Positions 45,501 to 52,847 of a DNA stretch of 52,847 bases are shown one piece after another. The first letter of the stretch is position 1; the number at the start of each line of letters is the position of its first letter. The DNA is taken from assembly GCA_037176905.1 (NCBI GenBank), contig JBBBWG010027401.1, forward strand, positions 10,544 through 63,390, given 5' to 3'. This DNA is from Azolla pinnata (lineage: Eukaryota; Streptophyta; Polypodiopsida; Salviniales; Salviniaceae). The notes below the pieces were generated by a model, which searched no databases, was not told the origin of the DNA, and worked only from the letters and a program-made list of their open reading frames with translations. A program made the translations under genes and the position numbers.

Positions 45501-46203
45501 GGAAGTAGAAATGATCCAAGTGTCCAAAGTAGAGGAATATGGAACGAAGAAATCGAAGAAGAAGAAGACGTTTCATAACTTCCAGCAGGAGAAGGATGTA
45601 ATGCTGGGCCAGATATGGGCAGCTTACGATGACATCGAGAGGCGACCGAGACACTATTTTAGAGTGAAAGACATACACTCTCTGGCTCCGTTCAAGGCTA
45701 CTATCACGTGGATCGAGCTAAGAAATATGAATGCTCAACAGAAAGCATTGAAACAGCATGGTTATCATCCTGTGTGTGGAGCTAACTTCAGAGGTTCCTC
45801 TTCTCAAACCGTTGAGTCGCTTGATGCTTTCTCTCATGTTATGAAGTGGCAGAAGGGTCCTAAAGGGACACTTCAGATCTACCCGAGAAAAAGAGAGGTT
45901 TGGGCGGTATACAGGAACTTCAAACTGGGTGCGCTTACAAAGGCAAAGGCCCCACATTTCACATATGATATCGTAGAGGTGATTGACAATTTCGACGAGC
46001 AAGCAGGGGTGACAGTAGCGCATCTAGCGAAATCGCCTCACTATGATTTCATTTTCAAGCGATCTGAAGCGGTATCTATTGTTCCGGCGGAGGAGTTGTT
46101 CACCTTTTCGTATCAAATTCCAGCTCATAGGCTGAATGGATATGAAGCCCCAGATATCAAAGAGGGGTTTTGGGAGCTCGATCCGGCTTCACTTCCGAGA
46201 TAA
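42586..46203 (+). CDS. DnaJ (J-domain) protein with C-terminal DUF3444
   Basis: A single uninterrupted coding exon of 1205 residues. The N-terminal MECNKEEAHRAKEIAEKKL is typical of the plant DnaJ-DUF3444 family; a tandem ATG precedes it. The J domain is about 68-132 with HPD at 97-99, the Hsp70-stimulating motif. A zinc-ribbon-like CPAC/CHQC pair (174-177, 194-197) follows, then a Gln/His-rich tract (about 221-265), a basic/acidic stretch with a poly-Asp run, and an Asn/Ala/Ser repeat (about 474-541). Thirteen degenerate copies of a 22-30 residue unit lie at about 606-950. DUF3444 is about 995-1200 (MLGQIWAAYDDIERRPRHYF). Family members are co-chaperone-like and many appear nuclear; the client here is unknown. 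The expanded low-complexity middle makes it longer than many relatives. Confidence 0.95.
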   Translation: MMECNKEEAHRAKEIAEKKLAMQDYNGAHKMLQKALQLYPSLENTSQMTAVLVVHMAAQTKINGCETDWYGILQVEDTQAEDMVIRKQYKKLALLLHPDKNKLPGAEAAFKLIGEALQVLSDKQQRAIHDSRRKPMVVNKSTSNRNPNRSQATNKSRNPSAASVSASLTFMTICPACHTRYQYYRVYENQNLLCHQCRTPFVAREFYVAPNNSNGFPWQQQFTQHQQQPQHQHQIHPQHQQHQQHQHQQHQHHQQYQYQQHQYQRFNGSIPATDAGVTTDYITQMMKERQYMDANLGNKRKREEEEREMRRMEKEQLKKVRADQKAQEALEKMMRKKREQEERAATKDKRKRQRKRVSGSSSEEDDEIEDSLDDVSDEEVTNHVVDSGAAPRRSARPRRNVTYRIDVSDDDDDDDDDEDSSSKANEEVKQNEEAKANEDDAQNGDSVDMQEKQKLADFFKVRIRLSLNLQNPRNSDASASGGASANASMSPNASDSANANISTSANGDGNATGNGNVDASVNATGNGNVDASVNANANGQATHEQVSNSADIVMESGKVNEHSCSVSAEKDKDPTKIESTATNDISMSPIENDSDFEENDRDSVKGKNAFKEKFKSLTKDYSASEDKGKGLVGEKTALKGKHMSLSEDYNALEEKGKVSIVGKNGVKEKSKSLSEHYAAFEVKDSGIAKLRSKRTASKKYCTFEGNNLGGAKLNSSSFSKDYPAYEGMDKDSGRETSATRLKSKSPLKNSAILEGKERTFVKLQSQSPSKEYSAFDDKDSESGKHRVQPRTKFSSQDYSVFGEKDDRRGKNSAILKSKSPSKDHYLVEEKDAGKGRNAMKSKSKSSLQNYDPFEETDPGLEKNAAKRRSKSSSKDYSWYEENVYGSGKNAVRERAKTLSKDYSLHDESFGGKGKNLTKEKLRSPLEAPCAVFETHGGKGKRNSAVEMPRSRGRSSKAEVLNLESDESEEEESEVEMIQVSKVEEYGTKKSKKKKTFHNFQQEKDVMLGQIWAAYDDIERRPRHYFRVKDIHSLAPFKATITWIELRNMNAQQKALKQHGYHPVCGANFRGSSSQTVESLDAFSHVMKWQKGPKGTLQIYPRKREVWAVYRNFKLGALTKAKAPHFTYDIVEVIDNFDEQAGVTVAHLAKSPHYDFIFKRSEAVSIVPAEELFTFSYQIPAHRLNGYEAPDIKEGFWELDPASLPR

Positions 46204-47769
46204 AAAGAGGGCTCCCTGTTTTTACCCATTTTCCCTCACAATTCAGATGTGTACAATCAAAAGAGATGCAGTAATCCATCCACATGTATATTAGCTTCTT
46301 GGGCTTGAAAACAGGACAGTTCTTTTCCCCGTGAAAATGCACTCCTGGAAGGTAAGCTACCAGCATTTCATGATTCACGATTTGTTGTGAACCAAGATTG
46401 ATATCTCGAGTGCAGATGGGAAGAACAAACCAATGCTTTGGGAGCCCATGTATCACACTTTCAAGAGAAGAGACCATACAACCTGTCTTTTGATCACTTT
46501 TTAACTGAAGAAATGACTTGATTGGAACAAGTAGGCAAACAAGAGTATCTATCCACGCCGAGCTGGTGGGATCTTGTGTACAAAGAGTTTGCATCTGCGC
46601 GCTCCTGGTTATTGCAGCGATCGCGGCGATGAGATTTGTTCAGCGATTGGTAGATTGTATACCCACATCTCGCTCTCCGACCGAATGTGTGGTGACAGAA
46701 CAAAGACATTTTGAAGTTCAGTAAAAGATTCCGAGGGATTGTTGCTGATGTTCTAGGTTGCAAGACGGTGCGTCTTATTCTCTGTATTATTGTTATGTAA
46801 GATCTGGTTGAATGCTAAGGAAATTCCAACTGACAACTAGCTGAAGATGCATATGGATGATAGGATCCCAATGTATCATATAGAAATCATCGATGTGGTG
46901 ATATATGTTGAAATTGTCACAGATAGTGAGGCCTTCTATTTCTAGTGTTCATCTTTTCAGAATTCTTTCTGATCTTTGATGCAAAGTCCAGAGAACCGAT
47001 TAGGGCATCGTAAGCAAATTTGATCATTTATCAAACTCTGGCATGAAAATCAAAGGTATGCATTTTGGATCAAGACGAAATACGTTTCAAAAGGCATCAA
47101 ATTTGTGTGTGTGTGTGTGTGAATCCAAAACAGAGCTCTAGCTAGGCTTTCATGTCTGATCATGTAAACCACGATTCTGCTTGACAAATCTTGTGGTGAA
47201 CTGGATGTAAGAATCCAGTGTTCCAAATCTGGTGATTGAACCTAATCTCCTTGAAGCAATTTGAAATTAGAAAAAAAAGCTCGACGAAAGTGGTGAACAG
47301 AAATCAAACATAAGCTGAAGGAGCATGACAATTGTAACTTGGATCATTCACCAAATTCCATGAGTTAATAATCAGGTGAAGTGTTGGTAGGTATTCATTC
47401 CCACATGCAAATGCATTGAACAAGTGCTGGTTTTTGTTTTTCTTTTTATGTCTTTGGTCAGAAGAGGCTCTGTATGAATGCGCTCGACATGAAAAACCTC
47501 TGCAGGTGATTGCTTCACCTAGATTCCTTTTCCGGTGTTTGACATTACTTACTGTTTGCAGAAGGGGGAGGAATAGGAAAGTAGAGAAGAGGAAGAGGAA
47601 GAAGAAGAAGAAGAAGAAGACAGAGTCGTGTACGTAATCAAGCAGGCAAAATTCCCCTTATTTCTGCAGTATCGTTTGCCGAATCTGCGCGCAGAATGCA
47701 ATGCCAAACAGCCTCAGTCGCCTTCTTTTCTTTCATTCTTTCTTTTTCCGTAGATTGTAGGTTTGTATT
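46204..47769. other. DnaJ 3' flank and intergenic, no gene seen
   Basis: AT-rich. A TG microsatellite lies at 47103-47121 and a GAA/AAG tract near 47600. Short open frames show no recognisable family. Confidence 0.45.
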
Positions 47770-48204
47770 TAAAACAACATGACAATACAAAAGAAACGCA
47801 AATGTAGTGATGTGGCAAGGCTAACCTTCTGCTTTAACACCAAATGACATAAATCTAACCCTCTTAGGGCAAAGTTCTCATACAACGTAATTGTGAAAAT
47901 TGTCAAATGAACTTTACTTCTATCTTTAGTATCTTTTATATTTTTTTAGATACTCAAGATAAAAACACACATTATCTCTCTCTCTCTCTCTCAAAATATA
48001 TTAAATTAACATGACAATATAAAAACATCTTTTTTAATCAAACTACTTTAAAATAGTGATGTGGCAAGGTTAACCTTCTAAGGTGCTTTAATACTAAATG
48101 ATATAAATCTAAGTCATCTAGAGATAAAGTTCTTATACAACATAATCGTGAAAACTGTCAAATTAACTTCTCTAATAAACTCTCTCTCTCTCTCTCTCTC
48201 TCTC
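47770..48204. repeat. ~240-bp direct repeat, each copy ending in (CT)n
   Basis: Copies at about 47770-47992 and 48006-48204 share AACATGACAATA, GTGATGTGGCAAGG.TAACCT, AAATGA.ATAAATCTAA and CAAAGTTCT.ATACAAC. Both end in CT tracts (47974-47992 and 48180-48204). Each holds one unit related to the 47-bp array at the window start. Confidence 0.85.
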
Positions 48205-48217
48205 GTCACATAAGCTG

Positions 48218-49036
48218 TAAACCCTAAAGCCCTAAAACCCTAACCACGAGATTGGGTGGCAAACGAAGAGGAAGAAGTAGAGAGTAAAAACGCAAAAATA
48301 AGCAAAAAGCCACAAGGTGTTAAAAAACAGCGACAGAAAAAGTCGACGATGAAAAACGCGGAGCGAAATTTAGGGTTAGGGCTAGGAGTAGGGTTAGTGA
48401 TTAGGATTAGGATTAGGGTTAGGGTTAGGGCTAGGATAAGGGTTAGTGATTAGGGTTAGTGATTAGGGTTAGGGCTAGGGTTTGGAAGAGGGGGGCCGTT
48501 CAATGAAGGAAATTAGGGTTAGGGTTCCGTTAGTGATGGCGATGGTGATGAGCTGAGCGATGGCGTCAGAGACCTCTCTTCTCCTCCTCCTTCTAATTCT
48601 GAACTTTCTCCTCTCTCCGCTTTTGTCCTTTTCTCTCTGATTTTCTGCAGCCTTCTCTGCGTCGACGAGACTCGTCCGCCATATCCTCTGATCAGACTCT
48701 CATCTACCCTAAGAAACCCTAACCCTAATCGATTACCCTAAACCCTAACCCTAATCGATTACCCTAAACCCTAACCCTAATAAGCCCTTGCCCTAACCCT
48801 AAACGATAGGCTCGCCTGCTTCAAAACCCTAATGATCCCCACCCTCCGCCTGATCATCGTCGTCGATCCATCAGAATCGATTCCATCGGAATAGATCGAT
48901 CGAGCGATCGAGCAACACTCTGGAGCTAGCTTCCCTTAATCCCCAGCCAAGCTGGCTAGATCTCCTTCTAAACCCTAATCCTAGCCCTAACCCTAACCCT
49001 AATCCTAACCCTAACCCTAGCCCTAATCCTAACCCA
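48218..49036. repeat. interstitial telomere-like arrays in facing orientation
   Basis: The TTAGGG-type strand reads forward at 48369-48485 and 48511-48527. The CCCTAA-type reads forward at 48706-48832 and 48970-49036, with a short CCCTAA cluster at 48218-48246. Units are mostly six bases (GGGTTA) with TTTAGGG, GATTAGG and GGGCTA variants. The ~180 bp between the two orientations is CT-rich non-repeat DNA. Confidence 0.88.
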
Positions 49037-49524
49037 ACCACTCGCTGATCGATCGATCGATCAATCGAAAGCCCCTGCTTAAATATTCCCAAGATCTAAT
49101 CACCGCCCTAATCGTCATCCTGCAATTTCAGCTAATTAATCGCACCCGATCCATGTGATGATCCGCGCTTAACGTGCATCCAAATCCATACTAATCACAG
49201 TTCTTCCCATCCAATCCTCCGAATCTCAGCGGCTCGAAATCGAATCATGGCGTTATGCCTCGAGATTCCTATAGGCTTCAAGATGGCCAAGCAAGTCATG
49301 CATCAAAAAGTCAGACTCTAGCTCCCCAATAAGTCAGCCACTCTCCTCCTCCTTCTGATCATCAATCATCAAACATCAATCATCGATGATCGATGATCGA
49401 TGATCGATCATCGTCGTCATTGTCATCATCTGTAAATATATATTATATTTACATGTATCTTAATCCAATCTCTATCAGATCAACATATCTATAGTATAAG
49501 CTGATTATACTTGGGATTAGGGCC
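49037..49524. other. intergenic; GATC/ATCGATG palindromic cluster
   Basis: No gene. GATCGATC runs near 49047-49065 and ATCGATGATCGATGATCG near 49382-49413 are self-complementary. Otherwise unremarkable. Confidence 0.5.
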
Positions 49525-49870
49525 CTCATTCATAAATCTCTCCATATTAATCTAAACTATTATATAACTGTTACCCTAGTAATAGTAAACCCTAGGTGAG
49601 TAGTAAATTCAATTCATCAATTGACTAATCCATCACCAGGCTCATCCATAAATTTCTCCATATTAATCTAGACTAGTATATAATACTTGCCCTAGTAATA
49701 GTAAATCTTAGGTCAGTTGTAAATTCAATTCATCAATTGACTAATCCATCACCAGGCTCATTCATAAATCTCTCCATATTAATCTAAACTATTATATAAC
49801 TGTTGCCCTAGTAATAGTAAACCCTAGGTGAGTAGTAAATTCAATTCATCAATTGACTAATCCATCACCC
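49525..49870. repeat. 116-bp tandem repeat, three copies
   Basis: Units start at 49525, 49641 and 49757 (CTCATTCATAAATCTCTCCA) and end AATTGACTAATCCATCACC. Copies 1 and 3 are nearly identical and copy 2 is diverged. Confidence 0.95.
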
Positions 49871-50640
49871 ATGGCTTGGATGAATGGCACTTCAGAATCT
49901 AATTATCACCACCACCACCACCATCTGGGCATCATCACCCATCATGAGGCAGGCACCATTTGTAGTGCTACTACTAGTGGTAATACTAGTCTTCAAATAT
50001 TGCCCCAACTCTTCCCAAGTATAGTGAGAATTTGCAGCTCTTCTTGCTTGCCCTCCATCTCTAGAGGTAATCAGGCCAAATTCCTAATGACTATATTGAC
50101 AAGTTGGGATATTGAGAAGCTAACATGATCACCCATGAATGATTTTTGCACCCCATTCCAAGGTGATAATTTTGGAGCATCTTGCATGAGCAATATGCAA
50201 GGATCATCGTGGCTTAATTTAATTGAAACCATTGTCAAGAGGCATTGGCAACGGCTCGGCTTACAACTTAAACCAAAGCGTTTAACCGAGTTTTAACCGG
50301 ATAAGCAGCTTGGTGGGCTTGGCTCTTGACTCAGCTCAAGCTTGAGATTCGTTAACCGGTTTCGGTTTGGCTGGGCACGGCTTGAGCTTCTAGTGACTCG
50401 ATTTAACCTCAACTTTGAGCCGTTAAATCCGTTAGTTAAGCCGATGAAGTGCTTTGGCATATTAACCCCGATACAAAGTTTGGTCTAAACCACTTCTTAA
50501 GTCTTAACCACTCGACTGGCTTCGTCTGGTTTAAGTCTTAATCGCTTTGAAACGGCTCAAGCTTGAGTTTTCGTAAAATGGCTCAGGCTTGAGCAATTTG
50601 GCTTGGATCTTCCTTAACTAGTCAAGTCTGAGCCGCGGAG
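49871..50640. other. intergenic; one doubtful small open frame
   Basis: An ATG-started frame at 49871-50128 (85 codons, with a six-His run) resembles nothing I know and is not called a gene. From 50240 to 50620 the sequence is rich in GCTCAAGCTTGAG/GGCTCGGCTT and TTAACCGG words, common in plant intergenic repeats. Confidence 0.4.
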
Positions 50641-50845
50641 CCATTGCCGATAGACCAGCCATATTTACTAACCCAACCATGTATATTGTCGCATACGGCC
50701 TCTGTTAACAGCTCAACCTGCAAGCCAAGGTCTGCGACGTAAGAGAGCCCAGAAGGTCCAGGAGAATGAGGATACTGAGGACGAGGAGGAGGAGGGTGGC
50801 GATGATGCATTCGGTGATGAGATTCGGGGTTTGCAATCGACGCCG

Positions 50846-52141
50846 ATGGACCCGAAAAGACGGCGCCTGACTGCGGATCAGGTCGAGTTCCTGGAGACAA
50901 GCTTCCTCCGCGACCTCAAGCTTGAGCCCGAGCGGAAAGCCGAGATCGCGAAGCTCCTCGGCATCCGTCCTCGCCAGGTCGCAGTCTGGTTTCAGAACCG
51001 GCGCGCCCGCTGGAAGCACAAGCAGCTCGAGCTCCGCTTCGACTCCCTCAAGGCCAGTTTCGAGGCCCTGGTCGAGGATAACGATGCCGCGGCTCTGGCA
51101 CACAGCGCCATTGTCGACGAGAACGCGCGATTGCTCGCAGAGGTTAATGCGAGCCGATCTCATCTCTTTTCTTTTCTCTGTCTGATTCATTGTTCTCGCT
51201 CTTGGTTTCGAAGTTGTCGAATTGCAACGAGGGGATCCGATGTCCTCCTAGATCTTGTTTGCGCATTGCATATTAACGTTATGAACCAATCTAAAGGCTA
51301 GTTTGAAAGGTTGTCATGAAGGTAAAACTGAAATGTTATATTCGTAAAGAATGACTTTGAGACAAACCCATATGGTCACTGGACATGTGTGACATTAAAA
51401 GCTTCATCATTGTTACTCTATCGTTAAACCATTCAAATTAGCCTTTATATTTGTTCATAAAGTTATAATGTCTTTAACACACTGCGTGTCTTGACATGAA
51501 CAAGGCCATCAGTGCCAGGCTGGTCATGTTCTCAGGACCAAGGTTAGTGCCATTCTGAAAATTTTCATGACGAGCATAAAGAACAATGGGGGATAGTGCT
51601 TGAGACTTCCTGACACCGCTACTCCATACTTAGCGGAGGGAGAGTAAAGAAGCTCCATTGTGTGACAAAAACCTGGTGTGGGTTCGAGACTTGTTGCAAG
51701 AGAGAGATATATTTTTGTGGTTCTTGTCCATCGGTGCTCCTGACGTAGATCGTCTGCGTATCTGTTCAGGTCTCTCGGCTCAAGGGCCTGCTGCAGAAGC
51801 AGCAGGAAATCGGCTTGCTGATCGAAGACGGGTTGCTCATGGCGAGGAAAGAGGAGGAGGCAAGTGCGAAGTCGGGCCTCACGTCGCCGCGCTCTCTCGC
51901 AAAGCACGATCAAACCGACGATTCGGGGCAAGAGAGCATCGAATACCACCGGGCCTCTCCAAATGAAGGAGAAGAACAGGAGCCGAATCTGCCGACAAAT
52001 ATAGAAGAAGAGGAACGGGAGGAGGAGGAAGATGGCTTGCACCTGATCGATGGCCACGACAGTGTTCTGCTCTTCCATCAGATCGCGATCGCGGCCGCGA
52101 ACGAGGAGTCGTGCTTGATGTATTTCAACATGCCTCTGTGA
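50846..52141 (+). CDS. homeodomain-leucine zipper class I transcription factor
   Basis: Two exons: 50846-51142 and 51770-52141; 222 residues from the first in-frame ATG. The homeodomain begins at [18 protein letters not shown] and includes the recognition helix [16 protein letters not shown] leucine zipper follows directly and crosses the intron ([27 protein letters not shown], then [13 protein letters not shown]). Class I is indicated by homeodomain wording and zipper position; no START or MEKHLA domain follows. The C-terminus is acidic ([10 protein letters not shown]) and ends in a hydrophobic tail, a possible activation region. Class I factors bind AT-rich pseudopalindromes as dimers in stress and growth responses. 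The frame stays open upstream of this ATG, so an earlier exon may exist. The gene is GC-rich relative to its AT-rich flanks. Confidence 0.92.
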
Positions 52142-52771
52142 GATCGAGGGGGGCGCAGGTTCGAATCTTGATGGGGGTGGGGTTGTTTTTCTCCGGATGC
52201 AGTATATATATAGCATGGGCTTTTTTCAGTCACAGTTGTGGCAAAAATGCATGTTTCAGTGCAATAAGAGGTTCCCAAGGTTCGATCCACGGGTCGCGTC
52301 CTGAATACCAATAAGACAGAGCCTCCATCTCTCTCTCTCTCTCTCTCTCTCCAGAGAGTCTCTCTGTAAAACAGTGCTAAACAGTGCTATCTGGAGTTGA
52401 CAAGCAGGACTCTGCATCAGATGCTTCTTCCTTTGTACATATCATGTATATATATATAGATATATAACTATTCTATATCTGGCCCATTGGAAGCACAGTT
52501 GAAGCCACGCCCGATGTTTTCTTGCTGCTCATTTGCTCCGACATCATGGCCCTATCAAGAGCGCATCTTCCATTACGAGCGGTTTCGACAACTTTAGCCG
52601 AACCCCCGATCGAAATCGTATGAATGGCCGATGCGCGATCTGTTCCGATCCGACACCGGAGCGCGGCTGTCGACTCGTCCACGTCTCGATGCGCCTGCCG
52701 AGATTCCCTTTTATAAAACGAACGGAACCAGGATTCCGCGGTTCTGGAATCTTCTCTGCGATCTGCGATCT

Positions 52772-52772
<1 letters not shown>
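52142..52772. other. HD-Zip 3' flank, no gene seen
   Basis: A CT microsatellite at 52331-52350 and a TATATA stretch near 52448. Two GGTTCGA(A/T) words (52162, 52278) resemble pol III B boxes without A boxes. No coding sequence was recognised. Confidence 0.45.

Positions 52773-52847
<75 letters not shown>
52773..52847. repeat. (CT)n microsatellite at window end
   Basis: About 37 uninterrupted CT units running off the right edge; the true length is unknown. Confidence 0.97.

Noticed and set aside
49871-50128. Small open frame with six histidines after the 116-bp repeat
   Set aside because: CAC microsatellite explains the His run; no homology recognised and no clear gene context.
51628-51692. 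Possible tRNA-derived SINE in the HD-Zip intron (TTAGCGGAGGG then GGTTCGAGAC)
   Set aside because: A- and B-box-like words are at a plausible distance, but no tail, target-site duplication or second copy is visible; too weak to call.
52142-52311. Minus-strand frame containing [15 protein letters not shown]
   Set aside because: Downstream of the HD-Zip stop codon with no start context or domain; it overlaps pol III B-box-like words and looks like non-coding flank.
1-52847. A novel multi-gene system or biosynthetic cluster
   Set aside because: The seven supported genes belong to unrelated cellular processes and show no shared pathway, co-orientation beyond chance, or cluster hallmark enzymes.

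Overview
This window is nuclear DNA of a land plant, almost certainly an angiosperm. Every recognisable gene is interrupted by GT-AG introns and belongs to a plant family: a Raf-like ankyrin kinase, the HEN2/MTR4 exosome helicase, the IPUT1 sphingolipid glucuronosyltransferase, a DnaJ-DUF3444 protein and an HD-Zip I factor. Plant telo-box motifs (AAACCCTAA) are frequent. Some coding exons (IPUT1, HD-Zip) are GC-rich in AT-rich surroundings, as in many monocots and some early-diverging angiosperms, but the lineage cannot be fixed from this window. No bacterial, viral, organellar or CRISPR sequence was seen, and no intact transposon.

Layout. The left half carries three minus-strand genes head to tail: an integrin-linked-kinase-like ankyrin kinase (1295-8875, 11 coding exons), a HEN2-type Ski2-like RNA helicase (11623-18280, 16 coding exons) and an IPUT1/PGSIP6-type glucuronosyltransferase (21325-25346, 5 exons). 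The strand switches between 25.4 and 28.3 kb. The right half carries four plus-strand genes: a small lysine-tailed protein of unknown function (28289-29364, 4 exons), a YjbQ/UPF0047 protein (33752-37045, 7 exons), a long DnaJ-DUF3444 protein (42586-46203, coding region uninterrupted) and an HD-Zip class I factor (50846-52141, 2 exons). All exon joins were assembled by hand; each keeps the reading frame and uses GT donors and AG acceptors.

The genes do not form a pathway or operon-like unit; this is an ordinary mixture of plant housekeeping and regulatory genes. The kinase would act in signalling, HEN2 in nucleoplasmic exosome RNA surveillance, IPUT1 in Golgi sphingolipid (GIPC) synthesis and HD-Zip I in transcription. 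YjbQ is metabolic, and DnaJ-DUF3444 is probably nuclear.

The unusual feature is the load of tandem repeats. At least ten minisatellite families (units of 11-200 bp) and many microsatellites occupy most intergenic spaces, several introns, gene leaders and even coding exons. Points most worth a second look: the kinase lacks the HRD aspartate and the DFG glycine; the DnaJ protein has a 13-copy internal repeat; a telo-box minisatellite sits just upstream of HEN2; six-base TTAGGG/CCCTAA arrays stand in facing orientation; and microsatellites encode the N-terminus of IPUT1. I did not find a clearly new multi-gene system.
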